Notes: generated from the sequence alone by a model not told the origin. A DNA stretch of 64,000 nt from Ptiloglossa arizonensis (GCF_051014685.1 NW_027478854.1:1-64000); one strand, 5' to 3'; positions 23,997 to 37,380 are shown, numbered from the stretch's first letter. Numbers and translations: made by a program.

Positions 23997-26900
23997 GAAC
24001 TGCGAAAATTTTGAGTTTCTCAAGCGTTTCATACCTCCAAACTGCCATATCTCGCGAACGGATTGACCAATCCGCAAAATTTCTGATGCATCTGAAAGTA
24101 GAAACTCGCCCGATTACAACGGTATGCGTACTGTTCCCCTAGGCCGTTCTAGTTAATCGTTTCGAGCATCAGAACTGCGAAAATTTTGAGTTTCTCAAGC
24201 GTTTCTTACTTCCAAACTGCCATATCTCGCGAACGGATTGACCAATCCGCAAAATTTCTGATGCATCTGAAAGTAGAAACTCGCCCGATTACAACGGTAT
24301 GCGTACTTTTCCCCTAGGCCGTACTAGTTAATCGTTTCGAGCATCAGAACTGCGAAAATTTTGAGTTTCTCATGCGTTTCTTACTTCCAAACTGCCATAT
24401 CTCGCGAACGGATTGACCAATCCGCAGAATTTCTGATGCATCTGAAAGTAGAAACTCGCCCGATTACAACGGTATGCGTACTTTTCCCCTAGGCCGCTCT
24501 AGTTATTCGTTTCGAGCATCAGAACTGCGAAAATTTTGAGTTACACAAGCGTTTCTTACCTCCAAACTGCCATATCTCGCGAACGGATTGACCAATCCGC
24601 AAAATTTCTGTTGCATCTGAAAGTAGAAACTCGCCCGATTACAACGGTATGCGTACTTTTCCCCTAGTCCGATCTAGTTATTCGTTTCGAGCATCAGAAG
24701 TGCGAAAATTTTGAGTTTCTCAAGCGTTTCTTACCTCCAAACTGCCATATCTCGCGAACGGATTGACCAATCCGCAAAATTTCTGTTGCATCTGAAAGTA
24801 GAAACTCGCCCGATTACAACGGTATGCGTACTTTTCCCCTAGGCCGTTCTAGTTATTCGTTTCGAGCATCAGAACTGCGAGAATGTTGAGTTTCTCAAGC
24901 GTTTCTTACCTACAAACTGCCATATCTCGCGAACAGATTGACCAATCCGCAAAATTTCTGTTGCATCTGAATGTAGAAACTCGCCCGATTACAACGGTAT
25001 GCGTACTTTTCCCCTAGACCGTTCCAGTTATGCTTGTCGAGCATCAGAACTGCGAAAATTTTGAGTTTCTCAAGCGTTTCATACCTCCAAACTGCCATAT
25101 CTCGCGAACGGATTGACCAATCCGCAAAATTTCTGTTGCATCTGAAAGTAGAAACACGCCCGATTACAACGGTATGCGTACTGTTCCCCTAGGCCGTTCT
25201 AGTTAATCGTTTCGAGCATCAGAACTGCGAAAATTTTGAGTTTCTCAAGCGTTTCTTACTTCCAAACTGCCATATCTCGCGAACGGATTGACCAATCCGC
25301 AAAATTTCTGATGCATCTGAAAGTAGAAACTCGCCCGATTACAACGGTATGCGTACTTTTCGCCTAGTCCGTTCTAGTTATTCGTTTCGAGCATCAGAAC
25401 TGCGAAAATTTTGGGTTTCTCAAGCGTTTCTTACCTCCAAACTGCCATATCTCGCGAACGGATTGACCAATCCGCAAAATTTCTGTTGCATCTGAAAGTA
25501 GAAACTCGCCAGATTACAACGGTATGCGTACTTTTCCCCTAGGCCGTTCTAGTTATTCGTTTCGAGCATCAGAACTGCGAAAATGTTGAGTTTCTCATGC
25601 GTTTCTTACTTCCAAACTGCCATATCTCGCGAACGGATTGACCAATCCGCAGAATTTCTGATGCATCTGAAAGTAGAAACTCGCCCGATTACAACGGTAT
25701 GCGTACTTTTCCCCTAGGCCGCTCTAGTTATTCGTTTCGAGCATCAGAACTGCGAAAATTTTGAGTTACACAAGCGTTTCTTACCTCCAAACTGCCATAT
25801 CTCGCGAACGGATTGACCAATCCGCAAAATTTCTGTTGCATCTGAAAGTAGAAACTCGCCCGATTACAACGGTATGCGTACTTTTCCCCTAGTCCGATCT
25901 AGTTATTCGTTTCGAGCATCAGAACTGCGAAAATTTTGAGTTTCTCAAGCGTTTCTTACCTCCAAACTGCCATATCTCGCGAACGGATTGACCAATCCGC
26001 AAAATTTCTGTTGCATCTGAAAGTAGAAACTCGCCCGATTACAACGGTATGCGTACTTTTCCCCTAGGCCGTTCTAGTTATTCGTTTCGAGCATCAGAAC
26101 TGCGAGAATGCTGAGTTTCTCAAGCGTTTCTTACCTACAAACTGCCATATCTCGCGAACGGATTGACCAATCCGCAAAAGTTCTGTTGCATCTGAATGTA
26201 GAAACTCGCCGATTACAACGGTATGCGTACTTTTCCCCTAGACCGTTCTAGTTATGCTTGTCGAGCATCAAACTGCGAGAATGTTGAGTTTCTCAAGCGT
26301 TTCTTACCTACAAACTGCCATATCTCGCGAACCGATTGACCAATCCGCAAAATTTCTGTTGCATCTGAAAGTAGAAACTCGCCCGATTACAACGGTATGC
26401 GTACTTTTCCCCTAGGCCGTTCTAGTTATTCGTTTCGTGCATCGGAACTGCGAGAATGTTGAGTTTCTCAAGCGTTTCTTACCTACAAACTGCCATATCT
26501 CGCGAACGGATTGACCAATCCGCAAAATTTCTGTTGCATCTGAATGTAGAAACTCGCCCGATTACAACGGTATGCGTACTTTTCCCCTAGACCGTTCTAG
26601 TTATGCTTGTCGAGCATCAAACTGCGAAAATTTTGAGTTTCTCAAGCGTTTCATACCTCCAAACTGCCATATCTCGCGAACGGATTGACCAATCCGCAAA
26701 ATTTCTGTTGCATCTGAAAGTAGAAACTCGCCCGATTACAACGGTATGCGTACTTTTCCCCTAGGCCGTTCTAGTTAATCGTTTCGAGCATCAGAACTGC
26801 GAAAATTTTGAGTTTCTCATGCGTTTCTTACTTCCAAACTGCCATATCTCGCGAACGGATTGACCAATCCGCAGAATTTCTGATGCATCTGAAAGTAGAA

Positions 26901-27494
26901 ACTCGCCCGATTACAACGGTATGCGTACTTTTCCCCTAGGCCGCTCTAGTTATTCGTTTCGAGCATCAGAACTGCGAAAATTTTGAGTTACACAAGCGTT
27001 TCTTACCTCCAAACTGCCATATCTCGCGAACGGATTGACCAATCCGCAAAATTTCTGTTGCATCTGAAAGTAGAAACTCGCCCGATTACAACGGTATGCG
27101 TACTTTTCCCCTAGTCCGATCTAGTTATTCGTTTCGAGCATTAGAAGTGCGAAAATTTTGAGTTTCTCAAGCGTTTCTTACCTCCAAACTGCCATATCTC
27201 GCGAACGGATTGACCAATCCGCAAAATTTCTGTTGCATCTGAAAGTAGAAACTCGCCCGATTACAACGGTATGCGTACTTTTCCCCTAGGCCGTTCTAGT
27301 TATTCGTTTCGAGCATCAGAACTGCGAGAATGTTGAGTTTCTCAAGCGTTTCTTACCTACAAAGTGCCATATCTCGCGAACAGATTGACCAATCCGCAAA
27401 ATTTCTGTTGCATCTGAATGTAGAAACTCGCCCGATTACAACGGTATGCGTACTTTTCCCCTAGACCGTTCTAGTTATGCTTGTCGAGCATCAG
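23997..27494 (+). repeat. 20-monomer unit, copy B of a 3497-bp tandem duplication
   Basis: Head-to-tail with copy A, with the same order of monomer types. Private differences include GTTCCAG at about 25021, AAAAGTTCTG at about 26178, CATTAGAAG at about 27139 and AAAGTGCC at about 27361. The match continues to about 27578 and then ends, where CTGTTGCATCTG and AAACACGCCC replace CTGATGCATCTG and AAACTCGCCC. The near identity implies recent unequal exchange or a large slippage event. Unlike copy A, this copy has no counterpart in the minus arm. Confidence 0.85.
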
Positions 27495-30400
27495 AACTGC
27501 GAAAATTTTGAGTTTCTCAAGCGTTTCATACCTCCAAACTGCCATATCTCGCGAACGGATTGACCAATCCGCAAAATTTCTGTTGCATCTGAAAGTAGAA
27601 ACACGCCCGATTACAACGGTATGCGTACTGTTCCCCTAGGCCGTTCTAGTTAATCGTTTCGAGCATCAGAACTGCGAAAATTTTGAGTTTCTCAAGCGTT
27701 TCTTACTTCCAAACTGCCATATCTCGCGAACGGATTGACCAATCCGCAAAATTTCTGATGCATCTGAAAGTAGAAACTCGCCCGATTACAACGGTATGCG
27801 TACTTTTCGCCTAGTCCGTTCTAGTTATTCGTTTCGAGCATCAGAACTGCGAAAATTTTGGGTTTCTCAAACGTTTCTTACCTCCAAACTGCCATATCTC
27901 GCGAACGGATTGACCAATCCGCAAAATTTCTGTTGCATCTGAAAGTAGAAACTCGCCAGATTACAACGGTATGCGTACTTTTCCCCTAGGCCGTTCTAGT
28001 TATTCGTTTCGAGCATCAGAACTGCGAAAATGTTGAGTCTCTCAAGCGTTTCTTACATACAAACTGCCATATCTCGCGAACGGATTGACCAATCCGCAAA
28101 ATTTCTGTTGCATCTGAATGTAGAAACTCGCCGATTACAACGGTATGCGTACTTTTCCCCTAGACCGTTCTAGTTATGCTTGTCGAGCATCAAACTGCGA
28201 AAATTTTGAGTTTCTCGAGCGTTTCATACCTCCAAACTGCCATATCTCGCGAACGGATTGACCAATCCGCAAAATTTCTGATGCATCTGAAAGTAGAAAC
28301 TCGCCCGATTACAACGGTATGCGTACTGTTCCCCTAGGCCGTTCTAGTTAATCGTTTCGAGCATCAGAACTGCGAAAATTTTGAGTTTCTCAAGCGTTTC
28401 TTACTCCCAAACTGCCATATCTCGCGAACGGATTGACCAATCCGCAAAATTTCTGATGCATCTGAAAGTAGAAACTCGCCCGATTACAACGGTATGCGTA
28501 CTTTTCCCCTAGGCCGTACTAGTTAATCGTTTCGAGCATCAGAACTGCGAAAATTTTGAGTTTCTCATGCGTTTCTTACTTCCAAACTGCCATATCTCGC
28601 GAACGGATTGACCAATCCGCAGAATTTCTGATGCATCTGAAAGTAGAAACTCGCCCGATTACAACGGTATGCGTACTTTTCCCCTAGGCCGCTCTAGTTA
28701 TTCGTTTCGAGCATCAGAACTGCGAAAATTTTGAGTTACACAAGCGTTTCTTACCTCCAAACTGCCATATCTCGCGAACGGATTGACCAATCCGCAAAAT
28801 TTCTGTTGCATCTGAAAGTAGAAACTCGCCCGATTACAACGGTATGCGTACTTTTCCCCTAGGCCGTTCTAGTTATTCGTTTCGAGCATCAGAACTGCGA
28901 GAATGTTGAGTTTCTCAAGCGTTTCTTACCTACAAACTGCCATATCTCGCGAACAGATTGACCAATCCGCAAAATTTCTGTTGCATCTGAATGTAGAAAC
29001 TCGCCCGATTACAACGGTATGCGTACTTTTCCCCTAGACCGTTCTAGTTATGCTTGTCGAGCATCAGAACTGCGAAAATTTTGAGTTTCTCAAGCGTTTC
29101 ATACCTCCAAACTGCCATATCTCGCGAACGGATTGACCAATCCGCAAAATTTCTGTTGCATCTGAAAGTAGAAACACGCCCGATTACAACGGTATGCGTA
29201 CTGTTCCCCTAGGCCGTTCTAGTTAATCGTTTCGAGCATCAGAACTGCGAAAATTTTGAGTTTCTCAAGCGTTTCTTACTTCCAAACTGCCATATCTCGC
29301 GAACGGATTGACCAATCCGCAAAATTTCTGATGCATCTGAAAGTAGAAACTCGCCCGATTACAACGGTATGCGTACTTTTCGCCTAGTCCGTTCTAGTTA
29401 TTCGTTTCGAGCATCAGAACTGCGAAAATTTTGGGTTTCTCAAGCGTTTCTTACCTCCAAACTGCCATATCTCGCGAACGGATTGACCAATCCGCAAAAT
29501 TTCTGTTGCATCTGAAAGTAGAAACTCGCCAGATTACAACGGTATGCGTACTTTTCCCCTAGGCCGTTCTAGTTATTCGTTTCGAGCATCAGAACTGCGA
29601 AAATGTTGAGTCTCTCAAGCGTTTCTTACATACAAACTGCCATATCTCGCGAACGGATTGACCAATCCGCAAAATTTCTGTTGCATCTGAATGTAGAAAC
29701 TCGCCGATTACAACGGTATGCGTACTTTTCCCCTAGACCGTTCTAGTTATGCTTGTCGAGCATCAAACTGCGAAAATTTTGAGTTTCTCAAGCGTTTCAT
29801 ACCTCCAAACTGACATATCTCGCGAACGGATTGACCAATCCGCAAAATTTCTGTTGCATCTGAAAGTAGAAACTCGCCCGATTACAACGGTATGCGTACT
29901 TTTCCCCTAGGCCGTTCTAGTTATTCGTTTCGAGCATCAGAACTGCGAAAATTTTGAGTTTCTCAAGCGTTTCTTACCTACAGACTGCCATACATCGCGA
30001 ACGGATTGACCAATCCGCAAAATTTCTGTTGCATCTGAATGTAGAAACTCGCCCGATTACAACGGTATGCGTACTTTTCCCCTAGACCGTTCTAGTTATG
30101 CTTGTCGAGCATCAGAACTGCGAAAATTTTGAGTTTCTCAAGCGTTTCTTACCTACAAACTGCCATATCTCGCGAACGGATTGACCAATCCGCAAAATTT
30201 CTGTTGCATCTGAATGTAGAAACTCGCCGATTACAACGGTATGCGTACTTTTCCCCTAGACCGTTCTAGTTATGCTTGTCGCGCATCAGAACTGCGAAAA
30301 TTTTGAGTTTCTCAAGCGTTTCATACCTCCAAACTGCCATATCTCGCGAACGGATTGACCAATCCGCAAAATTTCTATTGCATCAGAAAGTAGAAACTAG

Positions 30401-30680
30401 CCAGATTACAACGGTATGCGTACTTTTCCCCTAGACCGTTCTAGTTATGCTTGCCGAGCATCAGAACTGCGAAAATTTTGAGTTTCTCAAGCGATTCTTA
30501 CCTCCAAACTGCCATATCTCGCGAACGGATTGACTAATCCGCAAAATTTCTGTTGCATCTGAAAGTAGAAACTCGCCCGATTACAACGGTATGCGTACTT
30601 TTCCCCTAGGCCGTTCTAGTTATTCGTTTCGAGCATCAGAACGGCGAAAATTTTGAGTTTCTCAAGCGTTTCTTACCTCC
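27495..30680 (+). repeat. Third-level copy of 19.8-22.1 kb with one monomer removed
   Basis: Up to about 28858 the sequence follows 19803-21165 at offset 7692, with shared rare variants CTTACATAC (20360 and 28052) and CTCGAGCG (20522 and 28214). Beyond it the offset drops to 7517, exactly 175 bp less, meaning that the TCCGATCTAG monomer at about 21169-21343 has no counterpart here. The match at the new offset lasts until about 29600. After that come monomers of the CAGACTGCC type (29981) and a monomer with TTGCCGAGC and CTAGCCAGATT at about 30400-30460. Confidence 0.7.
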
Positions 30681-31890
30681 AAACTACCATATCTCGCGAA
30701 CGGATTGACCAATCCGCAAAATTTCTGATGCATCTGAAAGTAGAAGCTCGCCCGATTGCAACGGTATGCGTACTTTTCCCCCAGGCCGCTCTAGTTATTC
30801 GTTTCGAGCATCAGAACTGCGAAAATGTTGAGTCTCTCAAGCGTTTCTTACCTACAAACTGCCATATCTCGCGAACGGATTGACCAATCCGCAAAATTTC
30901 TGTTGCATCTGAATGTAGAAACTCGCCGATTACAACGGTATGCGTACTTTTCCCCTAGACCGTTCTAGTTATGCTTGTCGAGCATCAAACGGCGAAAATT
31001 TTGAGTTTCTCAAGCGTTTCATACCTCCAAACAGCCATATCTCGCGAACGGATTGACCAATCCGCAAAAGTTCTGTTGCATCTGAAAGTAGAAACTCGCC
31101 CGATTACAACGGTATGCGTACTTTTCCCCTAGGCCGTTCTAGTTAATCGTTTCGATCATCAGAACTGCGAAAATTTTGAGTTTCTCAAGCGTTTCTTACT
31201 TCCAAACTGCCATATCTCGGGAACGGATTGACCAATCCGCAAAATTTCTGATGCATCTGAAAGTAGAAACTCGCCCGATTGCAACGGTATGCGTACTTTT
31301 CCCCTAGGCCGCTCTAGTTATTCGTTTCGAGCATCAGAACTGCGAAAATTTTGTGTTTCTCAAGTGTTTCATACTTCCAAACTGCCATATCTCGCGAACG
31401 GATTGACCAATCCGCAAAATTTCTATTGCATTTGAAAGTAGAAACTCGCCAGATTACAACGGTATGCGTACTTTTCCCCTAGACCGTTCTAGTTATGCTT
31501 GTCGCGCATCAGAACTGCGAAAATTTTGAGTTTCTCAAGCGTTTCATACCTCCAAACTGACATATCTCGCGAACGGATTGACCAATCCGCAAAATTTCTG
31601 TTGCATCTGAAAGTAGAAACTCGCCCGATTACAACGGTATGCGTACTTTTCCCCTAGGCCGTTCTAGTTATTCGTTTCGAGCATCAGAACTGCGAAAATT
31701 TTGAGTTTCTCAAGCGTTTCTTACCTACAGACTGCCATATCTCGCGAACGGATTGACCAATCCGCAAAATTTCTGTTGCATCTGAATGTAGAAACTCGCC
31801 CGATTACAACGGTATGCGTACTTTTCCCCTAGACCGTTCTAGTTATGCTTGTCGAGCATCAGAACTGCGAAAATTTTGAGTTTCTCAAGC
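30681..31890 (+). repeat. Block shared with 15.65-16.87 kb
   Basis: This is the downstream member of the pair with constant 15027-bp offset. It keeps the CTCGGGAACGG, CGATCATCAG, CAAACAGCC and CAGACTGCC variants in order. Differences from the upstream member include AGTAGAAGCTCG at about 30745, CCCCCAGG at about 30780 and AAAAGTTCTG at 31068. It runs into the five-monomer duplication that follows. Confidence 0.75.
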
Positions 31891-32810
31891 GTTTCTTACC
31901 TCCAAACTGCCATATCTCGCGAACGGATTGACCAATCCGCAAAAGTTCTGTTGCATCTGAAAGTAGAAACTCGCCCGATTACAACGGTATGCGTACTTTT
32001 CCCCTAGGCCGTTCTAGTTAATCGTTTCGATCATCAGAACTGCGAAAATTTTGAGTTTCTCAAGCGTTTCTTACTTCCAAACTGCCATATCTCGGGAACG
32101 GATTGACCAATCCGCAAAATTTCTGATGCATCTGAAAGTAGAAACTCGCCCGATTGCAACGGTATGCGTACTTTTCCCCTAGGCCGCTCTAGTTATTCGT
32201 TTCGAGCATCAGAACTGCGAAAATTTTGTGTTTCTCAAGTGTTTCATACTTCCAAACTGCCATATCTCGCGAACGGATTGACCAATCCGCAAAATTTCTA
32301 TTGCATTTGAAAGTAGAAACTCGCCAGATTACAACGGTATGCGTACTTTTCCCCTAGACCGTTCTAGTTATGCTTGTCGCGCATCAGAACTGCGAAAATT
32401 TTGAGTTTCTCAAGCGTTTCATACCTCCAAACTGACATATCTCGCGAACGGATTGACCAATCCGCAAAATTTCTGTTGCATCTGAAAGTAGAAACTCGCC
32501 CGATTACAACGGTATGCGTACTTTTCCCCTAGGCCGTTCTAGTTATTCGTTTCGAGCATCAGAACTGCGAAAATTTTGAGTTTCTCAAGCGTTTCTTACC
32601 TACAGACTGCCATATCTCGCGAACGGATTGACCAATCCGCAAAATTTCTGTTGCATCTGAATGTAGAAACTCGCCCGATTACAACGGTATGCGTACTTTT
32701 CCCCTAGACCGTTCTAGTTATGCTTGTCGAGCATCAGAACTGCGAAAATTTTGAGTTTCTCAAGCGTTTCTTACCTACAAACTGCCATATCTCGCGAACG
32801 GATTGACCAA
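31050..32810 (+). repeat. 5-monomer tandem duplication (875 bp)
   Basis: AAAAGTTCTGTTGC occurs at about 31067 and 31942, CTCGGGAACGG at 31216 and 32091, and CAGACTGCC at 31728 and 32603. All are exactly 875 bp apart. The two copies are therefore head-to-tail duplicates of five monomers. Since the first copy derives from the block also seen at 16 kb, the duplication came after that block was transferred. Confidence 0.8.
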
Positions 32811-34318
32811 TCCGCAAAATTTCTGTTGCATCTGAATGTAGAAACTCGCCGATTACAACGGTATGCGTACTTTTCCCCTAGACCGTTCTAGTTATGCTTG
32901 TCGCGCATCAGAACTGCGAAAATTTTGAGTTTCTCAAGCGTTTCATACCTCCAAACTGCCATATCTCGCGAACGGATTGACCAATCCGCAAAATTTCTGT
33001 TGCATCTGAAAGTAGAAACTCGCCCGATTACAACGGTATGCGTACTCTTCCCCTAGGCCGTTCTAGTTATTCGTTTCGAGCATCAGAACTGCGAAAATTT
33101 TGAGTTTCTCAAGCGTTTCTTACATACAAACTGCCATATCTCGCGAACGGATTGACCAATCCGCAAAATTTCTGTTGCATCTGAAAGTAGAAACACGCCC
33201 GATTACAACGGTATGCGTACTGTTCCCCTAGGCCGTTCTAGTTAATCGTTTCGAGCATCAGAACTGCGAAAATTTTGTGTTTCTCAAGTGTTTCATACTT
33301 CCAAACTGCCATATCTCGCGAACGGATTGACCAATCCGCAAAATTTCTATTGCATTTGAAAGTAGAAACTCGCCAGATTACAACGGTATGCGTACTTTTC
33401 CCCTAGACCGTTCTAGTTATGCCTGTCGCGCATCAGAACTGCGAAAATTTTGAGTTTCTCAAGCGTTTCATACTTCCAAACTGACATATCTCGCGAACGG
33501 ATTGACCAATCCGCAAAATTTCTGTTGCATCTGAAAGTAGAAACTCGCCCGATTACAACGGTATGCGTTCTTTTCCCCTAGGCCGTTCTAGTTATTCGTT
33601 TCGAGCATCAGAACTGCGAAAATTTTGAGTTTCTCAAGCGTTTCTTACCTACAGACTGCCATATCTCGCGAACGGATTGACCAATCCGCAAAATTTCTGT
33701 TGCATCTGAATGTAGAAACTCGCCCGATTACAACGGTATGCGTACTTTTCCCCTAGACCGTTCTAGTTATGCTTGTCGAGCATCAGAACTGCGAAAATTT
33801 TGAGTTTCTCAAGCGTTTCTTACCTACAAACTGCCATATCTCGCGAACGGATTGACCAATCCGCAAAATTTCTGTTGCATCTGAATGTAGAAACTCGCCG
33901 ATTACAACGGTATGCGTACTTTTCCCGTAGACCGTTCTAGTTATGCTTGTCGCGCATCAGAACTGCGAAAATTTTGAGTTTCTCAAGCGTTTCATACCTC
34001 CAAACTGCCATATCTCGCGAACGGATTGACCAATCCGCAAAATTTCTGTTGCATCTGAAAGTAGAAACTCGCCCGATTACAACGGTATGCGTACTCTTCC
34101 CCTAGGCCGTTCTAGTTATTCGTTTCGAGCATCAGAACTGCGAAAATTTTGAGTTTCTCAAGCGTTTCTTACATACAAACTGCCATATCTCGCGAACGGA
34201 TTGACCAATCCGCAAAATTTCTGTTGCATCTGAAAGTAGAAACACGCCCGATTACAACGGTATGCGTACTGTTCCCCTAGGCCGTTCTAGTTAATCGTTT
34301 CGAGCATCAGAACTGCGA
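32220..34318 (+). repeat. 6-monomer tandem duplication (1049 bp)
   Basis: TTTTGTG at 32224 and 33273, CAGACTGCC at 32603 and 33652, CTCTTCCCC at 33045 and 34094, and AAACACGCCC at about 33191 and 34241 are 1049-1050 bp apart. The unit overlaps the end of the five-monomer duplication just upstream, so this stretch holds two nested duplication events. Single-base differences between copies include GCGTTCTTTT at 33565, GCCTGTCGCGC at about 33421 and CCCGTAGACC at about 33925. Confidence 0.8.
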
Positions 34319-37300
34319 AAATTTTGAGTTTCTCAAGCGTTTCTTACTTCCAAACTGCCATATCTCGCGAACGGATTGACCAATCCGCAAAATTTCTGAT
34401 GCATCTGAAAGTAGAAACTCGCCCGATTACAACGGTATGCGTACTTTGCCCCTAGTCCGTTCTAGTTATTCGTTTCGAGCATCAGAACTGCGAAAATGTT
34501 GAGTTTCTCAAGCGTTTCTTACCTACAAACTCCCATATCTCGCGAACGGATTGACCAATGCGCAAAATTTCTGTTGCATCTGAATGTAGAAACTCGCCGA
34601 TTACAACGGTATGCGTACTTTTCCCCTAGACCGTTCTAGTTATGCTTGTCGAGCATCAAACTGCGAAAATTTTGAGTTTCTCAAGCGTTTCATACCTCCA
34701 AACTGCCATATCTCGCGAACGGATTGACCAATCCGCAAAATTTCTGTTGCATCTGAAAGTAGAAACTCGCCCGATTGCAACGGTATGCGTACTTTTCCCC
34801 TAGGCCGCTCTAGTTATTCGTTTCGAGCATCAGAACTGCGAAAATTTTGTGTTTCTCAAGTGTTTCATACTTCCAAACTGCCATATCTCGCGAACGGATT
34901 GACCAATCCGCAAAATTTCTATTGCATCTGAAAGTAGAAACTCGCCAGATTACAACGGTATGCGTACTTTTCCCCTAGACCGTTCTAGTTATGCTTGTCG
35001 CGCATCAGAACTGCGAAAATTTTGAGTTTCTCAAGCGTTTCATACCTCCAAACTGCCATATCTCGCGAACGGATTGACCAATCCGCAAAATTTCTGTTGC
35101 ATCTGAAAGTAGAAACTCGCCCGATTACAACGGTATGCGTACTTTTCCCCTAGGCCGTTCTAGTTATTCGTTTCGAGCATCAGAACTGCGAAAATTTTGA
35201 GTTTCTCAAGCGTTTCTTACCTACAAACTGCCATATCTCGCGAACGGATTGACCAATCCGCAAAATTTCTGTTGCATCTGAATGTAGAAACTCGCCCGAT
35301 TACAACGGTATGCGTACTTTTCCCCTAGACCGTTCTAGTTATGCTTGTCGAGCATCAGAACTGCGAAAATTTTGAGTTTCTCAAGCGTTTCATACATCCA
35401 AACTGCCATATCTCGCGAACGGATTGACCAATCCGCAAAATTTCTGCTGCATCTGAAAGTAGAAACTCGCCAGATTACAACGGTATGCGTACTTTTCCCC
35501 TAGACCGTTCTAGTTATGCTTGTCGCGCATCAGAACTGCGAAAATTTTGAGTTTCTCAAGCGTTTCTTACCTCTAAACTGCCATATCTCGCGAACGGATT
35601 GACCAATCCGCAAAATTTCTGTTGCATCTGAAAGTAGAAACTCGCCCGATTACAACGGTATGCGTACTTTTCCCCTAGACCGTTCTAGTTATGCTTGTCG
35701 AGCATCAGAACTGCGAAAATTTTGAGTTTCTCAAGCGTTTCATACATCCAAACTGCCATATCTCGCGAACGGATTGACCAATCCGCAAAATTTCTGCTGC
35801 ATCTGAAAGTAGAAACTCGCCAGATTACAACGGTATGCGTACTTTTCCCCTAGACCGTTCTAGTTATGCTTGTCGCGCATCAGAACTGCGAAAATTTTGA
35901 GTTTCTCAAGCGTTTCTTACCTCTAAACTGCCATATCTCGCGAACGGATTGACCAATCCGCAAAATTTCTGTTGCATCTGAAAGTAGAAACTCGCCCGAT
36001 TACAACGGTATGCGTTCTTTTCCCCTAGGCCGTTCTAGTTATTCGTTTCGAGCATCAGAACTGCGAAAATTTTGAGTTTCTCAAGCGTTTCTTACCTACA
36101 GACTGCCATATCTCGCGAACGGATTGACCAATCCGCAAAATTTCTGTTGCATCTGAATGTAGAAACTCGCCCGATTACAACGGTATGCGTACTTTTCCCC
36201 TAGACCGTTCTAGTTATGCTTGTCGAGCATCAGAACTGCGAAAATTTTGAGTTTCTCAAGCGTTTCTTACCTACAAACTGCCATATCTCGCGAACGGATT
36301 GACCAATCTGCAAAATTTCTGTTGCATCTGAATGTAGAAACTCGCCGATTACAACGGTATGCGTACTTTTCCCGTAGACCGTTCTAGTTATGCTTGTCGC
36401 GCATCAGAACTGCGAAAATTTTGAGTTTCTCAAGCGTTTCATACCTCCAAACTGCCATATCTCGCGAACGGATTGACCAATCCGCAAAATTTCTGTTGCA
36501 TCTGAAAGTAGAAACTCGCCCGATTACAACGGTATGCGTACTCTTCCCCTAGGCCGTTCTAGTTATTCGTTTCGAGCATCAGAACTGCGAAAATTTTGTG
36601 TTTCTCAAGTGTTTCATACTTCCAAACTGCCATATCTCGCGAACGGATTGACCAATCCGCAAAATTTCTATTGCATCTGAAAGTAGAAACTCGCCAGATT
36701 ACAACGGTATGCGTACTTTTCCCCTAGACCGTTCTAGTTATGCTTGTCGCGCATCAGAACTGCGAAAATTTTGAGTTTCTCAAGCGTTTCATACCTCCAA
36801 ACTGCCATATCTCGCGAACGGATTGACCAATCCGCAAAATTTCTGTTGCATCTGAAAGTAGAAACTCGCCCGATTACAACGGTATGCGTACTTTTCCCCT
36901 AGGCCGTTCTAGTTATTCGTTTCGAGCATCAGAACTGCGAAAATTTTGAGTTTCTCAAGCGTTTCTTACCTACAAACTGCCATATCTCGCGAACGGATTG
37001 ACCAATCCGCAAAATTTCTGTTGCATCTGAATGTAGAAACTCGCCCGATTACAACGGTATGCGTACTTTTCCCCTAGACCGTTCTAGTTATGCTTGTCGA
37101 GCATCAGAACTGCGAAAATTTTGAGTTTCTCAAGCGTTTCATACATCCAAACTGCCATATCTCGCGAACGGATTGACCAATCCGCAAAATTTCTGCTGCA
37201 TCTGAAAGTAGAAACTCGCCAGATTACAACGGTATGCGTACTTTTCCCCTAGACCGTTCTAGTTATGCTTGTCGCGCATCAGAACTGCGAAAATTTTGAG

Positions 37301-37380
37301 TTTCTCAAGCGTTTCTTACCTCTAAACTGCCATATCTCGCGAACGGATTGACCAATCCGCAAAATTTCTGTTGCATCTGA
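34319..37380 (+). repeat. Satellite with rearranged copies of 33.5-35.5 kb
   Basis: GCGTTCTTTT (33565, 36012), CCCGTAGACC (about 33925, 36372), CAGACTGCC (33652, 36099) and CTCTTCCCC (34094, 36541) repeat at offset 2447. TTTTGTG (34845, 36594) and CTGCTGCATCTG (35444, 37193) repeat at offset 1749. So 36.0-36.6 kb copies 33.55-34.15 kb, while 36.6-37.3 kb copies 34.85-35.55 kb: two source blocks have been brought together at about 36.59 kb. The GCGCAAAA monomer at about 34560 with CTCCCATATC is a one-off variant. Confidence 0.7.
35330..36029 (+). repeat. Dimer tandem duplication (350 bp)
   Basis: Two successive copies of a two-monomer unit. CATACATCC, CTGCTGCATCTG (35444 and 35794), CGCCAGATT, TTGTCGCGC and CTTACCTCTAAAC each occur twice exactly 350 bp apart. 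A single further copy of the same pair lies at about 37080-37430. The only clear difference between the copies is at the far end, where the second runs into GCGTTCTTTT. Confidence 0.8.
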
